From Prochlorococcus sp. AG-347-E23 (lineage in GTDB: Bacteria > Cyanobacteriota > Cyanobacteriia > PCC-6307 > Cyanobiaceae), in the NCBI GenBank assembly GCA_003281685.1, contig QCBH01000002.1, positions 62,001-126,000 of the forward strand: a stretch of 64,000 nt of DNA, given 5' to 3'. Below the pieces are notes generated by a model that was not told where the DNA came from, searched no databases, and worked only from the letters and a program-made list of their open reading frames with translations. Shown here one piece after another: positions 57,857 to 64,000 of this stretch. Positions within the stretch are counted from its first letter, which is position 1; every line of letters starts with the position of its first letter. Both the position numbers and the translations under genes were made by a program.

Positions 57857-58120
57857 TTGAACTTCTCAAATTTTTTTCTTAAATTCTACCAATTATCCCT
57901 AATCTATACCTCTACTAATGAAGAATTACGTTTATTATTAATGCTAAAGAGTTCATTTACACTAATTGAGAGCTTAATAATATTCACCGCCAAAATCGCT
58001 TAGAACGATTTATCTGACAAAGTTATCCCTATCCAACTTTTTTGCTCTAAATATACAATTTACCAACCATTGGTTAATTTACTTTTGAATTCTTTTAAAC
58101 ATCCACTAACTGAATAATAA
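57857..58120. other. 264-base gap between the sulfotransferase operon and tRNA-Ser
   Basis: It probably holds the operon promoter. It also contains an AAATCG/CGATTT stem (57993-58011), an 11-bp palindrome AACCATTGGTT near 58066, and a 20-codon plus-strand ORF (57941-58003) that starts MLKSSFTLIESLII, similar to a type IV prepilin leader. Confidence 0.4.
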
Positions 58121-58209
58121 CGGAGAGGGAGGGATTCGAACCCTCGACAAAAGTTACCTCCTGTAACTCCTTAGCAGGGAGCCGCTTTCAACCACTCAGC
58201 CACCTCTCC
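58121..58209 (-). tRNA. tRNA-Ser (anticodon GCU)
   Basis: An 89-base class II tRNA on the minus strand. Acceptor GGAGAGG/CCTCTCC with discriminator G, anticodon GCT in loop CTGCTAA between CTCC and GGAG, a long variable arm, and TTCGAAT in the T loop. CCA is not encoded. Its 3' end faces the sulfotransferase operon. Confidence 0.95.
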
Positions 58210-58270
58210 AGTTCTTATACATTATCAATTTTTTTGCAAACATTCAAAATTTTTTATTTAATCGAAATGT

Positions 58271-59470
58271 CTAATCAACTTGAACTCTCGGTAATCTATT
58301 TTTAAAAGAACAAAGAATTTCCCACGGGATAGTATTAGATTTTCTTGCCCATTCAAGTGGAGAAATTGTTTTGTCCCCGTCAGATCCTAGTAATACCATC
58401 GTACTCCCAATTCTTATTTCATTTGAACCTGTTATGTCCAGCATCATTTGATCCATAGTTATGGATCCAACTTGGGGATAAAGTTTATTATTGTGTATAG
58501 CATTTATCTTGCCTGAAAGATTTCTTGGAACTCCATCAGCGTAACCAATACTTAATACAGCTATTTTGGTTTTTCTGCTACTTACAAACTTTCCTCCATA
58601 ACTTACACTTACACCAGAATCAATAACTCTAATAAAAGCTACCTTAACTTTCAAAAATAAAGCTGGTTTCAGTGATAAATTTTTACCCATTTTGGCTAAA
58701 GGACTATATCCATACATAGAAAGCCCAATACGAACCATGTGAAAATGAAAATCTTTATTAAGAAGCATTCCCGCAGAATTAGCCAAATGAATTTTAATTT
58801 CATTATTTGTATCAAGATTAATTTGCTTTAATAATTCATTAAACTTCTGTCTTTGTATTTGTGTAATACTTTTGGGATCTAATGCGTTATTTTCATCTGC
58901 AGAAGATAAATGACTATATATTCCTTCTATTGAAATGTTCTCAAAAGATTTTATTTTCTCAAATTGCTCAACAAATTTATTAGATTCAAATCCCAATCTT
59001 GACATTCCCGTATCAACCTTAAGGTGTAAAGAAAATTTTAATCCAAAGTGCTTCCCAATATTATTGCAAATTAAACATTCTCTTATACTACTGATAGTTG
59101 GCATAAGATCATGTTTAAAAGAACTAATAAGATCCCTTTTCGTATAAAGATTTCCAAGAATAAGAATTGGTTTTTTAACTCCAGAAGAACGAAGCTTAAT
59201 TCCTTCATTTAATGTCGCAACTCCTAATTGAGAAGCCCCACCTTTGATAGCATACTCTGATACTAATTTTGCATCATGTCCATATCCATCAGCTTTAACG
59301 ACTGCCATAAATTGACAATTTTTACTTATTTTTGATCTTAACTTTCTCACGTTTGTTTCTATTGCTTCACTTTTTACTTCAATCCATGCTCTTTGTTTTA
59401 GATCTATATCTTTTTCAAAAGTTGGATATTCATCAAAATTAAATGCCTGATTTGTTTGCTCAATTTGCAT
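58271..59470 (-). CDS. alr: alanine racemase
   Basis: A 399-residue PLP-dependent alanine racemase that makes D-alanine for peptidoglycan. The PLP lysine is in FMAVVKADGYGHD (about residues 54-66) and the catalytic tyrosine in GVSVSYGGKF (about 285-294); the end has VLLGSDGDKTISPLEWA. The start at 59470 leaves about 28 extra residues before the usual N-terminus (RAWIEVK), so a later start is possible. It is divergent from the HNH gene. Confidence 0.93.
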   Translation of the reverse strand: MQIEQTNQAFNFDEYPTFEKDIDLKQRAWIEVKSEAIETNVRKLRSKISKNCQFMAVVKADGYGHDAKLVSEYAIKGGASQLGVATLNEGIKLRSSGVKKPILILGNLYTKRDLISSFKHDLMPTISSIRECLICNNIGKHFGLKFSLHLKVDTGMSRLGFESNKFVEQFEKIKSFENISIEGIYSHLSSADENNALDPKSITQIQRQKFNELLKQINLDTNNEIKIHLANSAGMLLNKDFHFHMVRIGLSMYGYSPLAKMGKNLSLKPALFLKVKVAFIRVIDSGVSVSYGGKFVSSRKTKIAVLSIGYADGVPRNLSGKINAIHNNKLYPQVGSITMDQMMLDITGSNEIRIGSTMVLLGSDGDKTISPLEWARKSNTIPWEILCSFKNRLPRVQVD

Positions 59471-59538
59471 TAACTTTGCACAATTATATGCGCTTATTGA
59501 AATATACAGTTAGCATGACATGTAAATTGTATTTTGGC

Positions 59539-60045
59539 ATGGGCCAGACTCTCGTTTTAAATGCATCTTATGAACCTTTAAACATCACTTCTTGGCGAAG
59601 AGCTGTAATTTTAATGATCAAAGGTAAAGCAGAGAGCTTAGAGGAAGATAAATCATATTCAATACATTGCGGTAGAAAATTACCGACAGTTATAAGATTG
59701 CGTTACTACGTAAAGGTCCCTTTTAGAGAGGTTTCTTTAACGAGAAAAAATATCCTTCTAAGAGATAATAATTCCTGCCAGTACTGCAACTATAGAGGTA
59801 GTGATTTATCAATTGATCATGTTCTACCGAGAAGCAGAGGTGGAACCGACAATTGGGAAAATGTTACTACAGCATGTCTCAGATGTAATGTTCAAAAAGG
59901 CAACCGAACCCCAGAAGAAGCAAATATGCCTTTAAAACGCAAACCTTATCGTCCACTAAGTAATCTCAATTTCGAGGCAACAAGACAAATTGATTCTGGC
60001 AGACATAAAGAATGGAGTAAATACGTAATAGGGATTGCAATCTAA
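59539..60045 (+). CDS. HNH endonuclease family protein
   Basis: A 168-residue HNH nuclease-like protein widespread in cyanobacteria. The opening TLVLNASYEPLNITSWRRAV is characteristic of this family. The HNH finger has CQYCNYRG (two Cys), LSIDHVLPRSRGG (His) and CLRCNVQKGNRTPEEA (second Cys pair and Asn). I chose the ATG at 59539; longer forms starting at 59443 would overlap alr. The function in the cell is unknown. Confidence 0.85.
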   Translation: MGQTLVLNASYEPLNITSWRRAVILMIKGKAESLEEDKSYSIHCGRKLPTVIRLRYYVKVPFREVSLTRKNILLRDNNSCQYCNYRGSDLSIDHVLPRSRGGTDNWENVTTACLRCNVQKGNRTPEEANMPLKRKPYRPLSNLNFEATRQIDSGRHKEWSKYVIGIAI

Positions 60046-60053
60046 TAAAAATC

Positions 60054-61148
60054 TTAATTTACTTCGTTATTAAAGTCTTCCATCATTCTTTTTTGTTCTT
60101 GCGCTATGCATGCGTTTATCACTTCATCCAATTGACCAGCAAGAATTGGCTCAAGTGAAAAATTGGAACTTAATCTATGATCAGTTGTCCTGTTATCTTT
60201 AAAATTATAAGTTCTAATTTTTTCACTTCTATCCCCTGTTCCAACTTGAGAAAGCCTTTGTGATCTCTCTTTTGCATTAGCTTCTTTTAATTGAATTTCA
60301 TATAATTTAGCTCTTAAAATTTCCATTGCTCGTTCGCGATTTTGCAATTGTGATCTCTCTTGAGTACAAAAAACTCTTATTCCTGTAGGCTTGTGAAGAA
60401 GATCAATAGCTGTCTCTACCTTATTAACATTTTGTCCCCCTGCTCCTCCAGATCTTGCTGTACCAACTTCTAGATCGGTTGGATCAATCTTTACCTCAAC
60501 AGGATCAGCCTCAGGCATGACAGCCACTGTGGCAGTTGAGGTGTGAACCCTACCTTGAGATTCAGTTGCTGGAACTCTTTGGACTCTATGTACACCAGCC
60601 TCAAATTTAAGTTGACTATATACAGAATCTCCCTTAACGGAGATAACTAACTCCTTAAATCCTCCCATATCCGACTCGGAAGCACTAACAGGTTTTACAG
60701 ACCATCCAATCTTTTGTCCATATCTTTCGTACATTCTTGCTAAATCACCCGCCCAAATACAAGCCTCATTACCACCAGCACCGGCTCTTATTTCTAACAT
60801 TACACTTCTCTCATCTCTTGGATCTTTTGGCAATAAAGCGATTGTGGTTTTTTGAATCAGTTCATTCTTACATTTCTCTAAAGTTATTAACTCCTCATTA
60901 ATCAAGGATTCCATTTCTTTATCATTTCTATTTTCTTTTAGTAGATTTTTTGAATCTTCGATTTCTTTATCTGTATCAAGCAACTTATTAAAATCAACAA
61001 CCAAAGGTTCCAATTTTGACCTTTCTCTTGCTATTGCTTCCAATTTTTTTGGGTCATTAGCTATATCAGGGTCTGCAAGCTGTACTTCCAAATTTTCAAA
61101 ACTTTCTGCAGCAGTTTTCAACCTTGCAATTAATGTTGAGTATTCCAA
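60054..61148 (-). CDS. prfA: peptide chain release factor 1
   Basis: RF1, 364 residues, terminates translation at UAG and UAA. The GGQ peptidyl-tRNA hydrolysis motif is in [14 protein letters not shown] (about residues 231-244) and the codon-recognising PAT motif is in [10 protein letters not shown] (about 188-197). It is the last gene of the ribosomal operon here, 28 bases after rpmE, and ends 8 bases from the convergent HNH gene. Confidence 0.97.
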   Translation of the reverse strand: MEYSTLIARLKTAAESFENLEVQLADPDIANDPKKLEAIARERSKLEPLVVDFNKLLDTDKEIEDSKNLLKENRNDKEMESLINEELITLEKCKNELIQKTTIALLPKDPRDERSVMLEIRAGAGGNEACIWAGDLARMYERYGQKIGWSVKPVSASESDMGGFKELVISVKGDSVYSQLKFEAGVHRVQRVPATESQGRVHTSTATVAVMPEADPVEVKIDPTDLEVGTARSGGAGGQNVNKVETAIDLLHKPTGIRVFCTQERSQLQNRERAMEILRAKLYEIQLKEANAKERSQRLSQVGTGDRSEKIRTYNFKDNRTTDHRLSSNFSLEPILAGQLDEVINACIAQEQKRMMEDFNNEVN

Positions 61149-61176
61149 TTGAAATTATGCTTAATTTTTGAAAATT

Positions 61177-61437
61177 CTATTTTTTAGAATCTTTTTCTTC
61201 TTTTTGCTCTTTTGATGTAGCTGAATTAGCTGAACCCATTCCATATTTTTTCATAAACCTATCAACCCTACCTTCTGTATCAAGAATCTTCTGAGTTCCA
61301 GTGAAGAAGGGATGATTACCACTCCATACATCAACATGTAATTCAGGCTGCGTTGAGCCAGTTTTCATGACGACTTCTCCATTACAGATGACTTTTGCAT
61401 CTGGATACCATTTTGGGTGTATTTCTGATTTTGGCAT
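61177..61437 (-). CDS. rpmE: 50S ribosomal protein L31
   Basis: L31, 86 residues. SEIHPKWYPDAKVICNGE and SGNHPFFTGTQKI are conserved. Only one cysteine remains, so this is the zinc-free form. A Lys/Glu-rich C-terminal tail of about 20 residues follows. Operon partner of rpsI and prfA. Confidence 0.95.
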   Translation of the reverse strand: MPKSEIHPKWYPDAKVICNGEVVMKTGSTQPELHVDVWSGNHPFFTGTQKILDTEGRVDRFMKKYGMGSANSATSKEQKEEKDSKK

Positions 61438-61450
61438 GATTTAAATTCCT

Positions 61451-61861
61451 TTAACGTTTAGAGAATTGGGGTGCTTTTCTAGCTTTTTTAAGACCATATT
61501 TTCTTCTTTCCTTAGCTCTAGGATCTCTACTGAGATGGCCTTCAGTTTTTAAAGGTTTCCTATTGTCAGGCGATAATTCGCAAAGTGCTCTTGCTGCTCC
61601 TTGCTTGATAGCATCAGCTTGACCTGTCAATCCACCACCGAAAACATTTACAAGAATATCATAAGAATTTTCAAGGCCTAATGTTTGCAAAGGTGCTTTT
61701 ATTGAATTTAAGTGCAGAGGATTAAAGTTTAAATAATCATCTCCAGAACGACCATTAATTTTTATTAGTCCATTCCCCGGAATTAAGCGAACTCTAGCTA
61801 CTGAAGTTTTTCGTCTTCCAGTTCCCCAATACACAGCTTTGTTTTTTATTTGACTATTCAT
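61451..61861 (-). CDS. rpsI: 30S ribosomal protein S9
   Basis: S9, 136 residues, whose C-terminal tail reaches the P-site t[36 protein letters not shown] and the C-terminal [14 protein letters not shown] are conserved. It follows rplM by 9 bases. Confidence 0.97.
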   Translation of the reverse strand: MNSQIKNKAVYWGTGRRKTSVARVRLIPGNGLIKINGRSGDDYLNFNPLHLNSIKAPLQTLGLENSYDILVNVFGGGLTGQADAIKQGAARALCELSPDNRKPLKTEGHLSRDPRAKERRKYGLKKARKAPQFSKR

Positions 61862-61870
61862 TTTTATAAA

Positions 61871-62302
61871 TTAACTATTCAATAATACAGGATTCTGAGC
61901 AGCATGAGGATGATCAGCACCTTTATATACTTTTAGTTTTTTAAATTGCTGTCTTCCTAAAGAGTTATGAGGCAACATACCCTTAACAGCTTGCTCGATG
62001 ATTCTTTCAGGAATTCTTTCCTGTAAAGACTCAAATTTTTCAATTTTCATTCCTCCTGGCCTGCCAGAATGTCTTCTATACAACTTTTGTGATGCTTTTT
62101 TACCTGTTACCTCAACTTTCTCCGCATTTACTACAATGACAAAATCTCCAGTATCTAAATGAGGTGTAAATGTTGGTTTATTCTTACCTCTTAATACAGT
62201 TGCAATTTCTGTAGCAAGTCTCCCAAGTGTCTTATCTTTTGCGTCTACTAAAAACCAATTTCTTTTAATGGTTTCTAAAGATGGAGTAATTGTTTTATTC
62301 AT
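61871..62302 (-). CDS. rplM: 50S ribosomal protein L13
   Basis: L13, 143 residues. [35 protein letters not shown] and [18 protein letters not shown] are conserved. A 115-base AT-rich gap separates it from truA upstream, where a leader is possible but not recognised. Confidence 0.97.
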   Translation of the reverse strand: MNKTITPSLETIKRNWFLVDAKDKTLGRLATEIATVLRGKNKPTFTPHLDTGDFVIVVNAEKVEVTGKKASQKLYRRHSGRPGGMKIEKFESLQERIPERIIEQAVKGMLPHNSLGRQQFKKLKVYKGADHPHAAQNPVLLNS

Positions 62303-62417
62303 TTACCAAATTTATGCAAATAAATTTAAAGTTAGTTTTAAATTCTACCTTATTGGAGGAATATAAAACAACAGTTTTGAATGATTTAAACAAAAAATTT
62401 GCTTAATTAATCTTTAC

Positions 62418-63227
62418 TTAAGAAAAACCCTTAATTAAAAATATAGGGAAAAAATCATTGTTATTAATCTTTTTAAAAACATTTTCTTCATAAACAGCAT
62501 TTACAAAACATAATCCCTTGGCTGGAGCAGATTCTTTAACATCATTTTTCTTTTTGTTTACCCATCTCTCTGTAAAAATTTCTTGAGATATTTTTTTTTC
62601 TCCAACTAAAACTAATTGACCAACAATTAAACGGACCATTCCATATAGAAAACCAGTAGCTTTAATGTCAACTAGAATTAAATCCTCTACTCTTTTAATA
62701 TCTATATTTTTTATGCTTGTAATAGAGTTTGTTCTGTTACTTCCACTTTTCTGAAAAGCAAAAAAATCATGTTCTCCTTCCATTGTCTTTGATGCATTTA
62801 ACATTAAAACTTCATCTAATACTTTTTGATATCTATGCCATGACCAATTATTGATAAACAAGTTCGAAAATTTACTATTATTAATCACATATCGATAATG
62901 TCTATATATTGCTGAATAGCATGCATGCCAACTATCTTTAACCTCAACTGATTCCAAGATCCTAATTGTTGAGGGTAAAAGACTATTTAGGACATCAGAA
63001 TAACTATTCCCTGGGATAACACAATCAATATCAAAGTGCACTACTTGACCTGAAGCATGAACCCCAGCATCAGTCCTACCTGCTGCAAAAGTCTTTACAG
63101 ACCTATTATTTGTAATCTTAAAGAGAGCTCTGTCTAGAGTTTCTTGAACTGTAGTTGCATTTTTTTGTTTTTGCCAACCTGAATAATGAGATCCATCATA
63201 TTGGACTAGTAAAGCTACCCTTTTCAA
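62418..63227 (-). CDS. truA: tRNA pseudouridine synthase A
   Basis: TruA, 269 residues, modifies positions 38-40 of tRNAs. VQYDGSHYSGWQKQ opens the protein, the catalytic Asp is in FAAGRTDAGVHASGQV (about residues 46-61), and the GFLYGMVRLIVG block is near the C-terminus. It lies in the operon between rplQ and rplM, its usual position. Confidence 0.95.
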   Translation of the reverse strand: MKRVALLVQYDGSHYSGWQKQKNATTVQETLDRALFKITNNRSVKTFAAGRTDAGVHASGQVVHFDIDCVIPGNSYSDVLNSLLPSTIRILESVEVKDSWHACYSAIYRHYRYVINNSKFSNLFINNWSWHRYQKVLDEVLMLNASKTMEGEHDFFAFQKSGSNRTNSITSIKNIDIKRVEDLILVDIKATGFLYGMVRLIVGQLVLVGEKKISQEIFTERWVNKKKNDVKESAPAKGLCFVNAVYEENVFKKINNNDFFPIFLIKGFS

Positions 63228-63264
63228 AAGTTATTTTTTAGTAAAAGTTTCTTTATTAGCTAAT

Positions 63265-63615
63265 TTAAACAAGCTCAATTATGGCCATTTGAGCGTTATC
63301 ACCTTTTCTAGATACGGTTCTGACTATGCGTGTATAACCACCTTTTCTATCTCCATATCTTTCCTTTGCTTTTTCAAATAATGAATGAACTAATTTCTTA
63401 TCATAAATATATCCAATAGCCCTTCTTCTGGAGGCCAAACTTCCGTCTTTGGCGAGTGAAATCATTCTTTCAGCTTCGTTTCTTAAAGCTTTTGCCCTAG
63501 CTTTTGTTGTAGTTACTCTACCTTCCCTAATTAATTGAGTAGTTAAACCTCTTAGGAGAGCTTTCCTCTGGTCAGCGGGTTTACTTAATAATGGAATTCT
63601 AAGTTGGTGTCTCAT
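63265..63615 (-). CDS. rplQ: 50S ribosomal protein L17
   Basis: L17, 116 residues. [20 protein letters not shown] opens it (family usual MRHxxxxxxLxRxxxHR, less canonical here), [21 protein letters not shown] sequence and the GGYTRIVRT motif follow. It follows rpoA by 14 bases. Confidence 0.96.
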   Translation of the reverse strand: MRHQLRIPLLSKPADQRKALLRGLTTQLIREGRVTTTKARAKALRNEAERMISLAKDGSLASRRRAIGYIYDKKLVHSLFEKAKERYGDRKGGYTRIVRTVSRKGDNAQMAIIELV

Positions 63616-63629
63616 GATCTTAAAAATTG

Positions 63630-64000
63630 TTAAACAGATGTTCTGCTTTGTGGAATAGAGATACCGATACGCTCAAGAGCCTCAATAACCTCATCTGCAG
63701 ATTTAGAGCCAAAGTTCTTGATTTCAAGGAGATCTTCATAACTGAAGCCCATTAAATCTGAAACTGAGTTAACTTGCGCTCTTTTCAAACAATTATATGC
63801 TCTAACGGACAAGTTTAGTTCCTCAAGAGGAATTTGAGCTTCAGGAGATGGTTCAGGTTCTTCAGGAATTTCCTCAACCATAGTGACAGTAGCAAGAGGT
63901 TGAAAAAGTTCTATTAACTGATTTGCAGCTTCAGCAATAGCATCGTCAGGACTTGTTGAGCCATCTGTTACTACTTCCATTTTTAATCTTTCTCTCCCTG
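63630..64000 (-). CDS. rpoA: RNA polymerase alpha subunit, C-terminal part; 5' end cut by window edge
   Basis: The C-terminal end of RpoA. The frame stays open past the ATG at 63980 to the window edge (GRERLKMEV), so the internal Met is not the start. The visible part includes the linker rich in Glu/Pro and the alphaCTD (about the last 70 residues: [31 protein letters not shown]). It heads the visible part of the rpoA-rplQ-truA-rplM-rpsI-rpmE-prfA string. Confidence 0.96.
   Translation of the reverse strand, partial: GRERLKMEVVTDGSTSPDDAIAEAANQLIELFQPLATVTMVEEIPEEPEPSPEAQIPLEELNLSVRAYNCLKRAQVNSVSDLMGFSYEDLLEIKNFGSKSADEVIEALERIGISIPQSRTSV

Noticed and set aside
59443..59538. Longer start for the HNH protein
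   Set aside because: The extra residues overlap the start of alr and show no conservation I know; the family begins close to the Met at 59539.
63630..63980. Stand-alone 116-residue gene
   Set aside because: The frame continues upstream of the Met to the window edge and the sequence is the C-terminal part of RpoA.

Overview
The window looks like a piece of a high-light-adapted Prochlorococcus chromosome. It is very AT-rich (I estimate about 31% GC by eye, not computed) and tightly packed. It carries split RNA polymerase genes (rpoC1/rpoC2), psaA/psaB/psaL/psaI, ferredoxin-dependent glutamate synthase, LL-diaminopimelate aminotransferase and a cyanobacterial RNase E. The strain cannot be named from this sequence alone.

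Layout. 1-10123 (minus): rpsT-tatD-rpoB-rpoC1-rpoC2, with rpoC2 running off the left edge. 10243-19106: hisD, then rpiA and an HtrA protease facing back, then the translation/transcription operon rimP-nusA-ylxR-infB. 19123-23917: a DUF3493 protein, tRNA-Thr(CGU), two glycosyltransferases and a radical SAM protein. 23933-31196: clpS, dapL, rne-rnhB, a DUF1997 protein, pheA, an MPBQ-type methyltransferase and a Lon-N-domain protein. 31254-35968 (minus): the str operon rpsL-rpsG-fusA-tuf-rpsJ. 36165-41930: glsF, a YciI-like protein and lipA. 41931-44777: a small accessory zone with a serine-recombinase-like protein that has lost its nucleophile, a 70-residue orphan, an SxxK serine hydrolase and an NlpC/P60 hydrolase. 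44841-51684: psaL-psaI, a small membrane protein, a polyprenyl-type glycosyltransferase and psaA-psaB. 52020-54721: a CbiG-CobJ fusion and a HAD phosphatase. 54722-58209: a decayed small ORF, a four-gene sulfotransferase/arylsulfotransferase operon and tRNA-Ser(GCU). 58271-64000: alr, an HNH nuclease, and the downstream end of the ribosomal operon rpoA-rplQ-truA-rplM-rpsI-rpmE-prfA.

Most of the window is conserved housekeeping and photosynthesis sequence. Neighbouring genes often overlap or stop within a few bases of each other, and several starts are TTG or GTG. The parts most worth a second look are the catalytically degenerate recombinase with a nearby 19-bp palindrome and a coupled small ORF (42.1-43.1 kb), the sulfotransferase operon next to the 3' end of tRNA-Ser, the glycosyltransferase pair directly after tRNA-Thr, and a recent 108-bp in-frame duplication inside infB. 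I found no CRISPR array, insertion sequence, prophage or rRNA gene.
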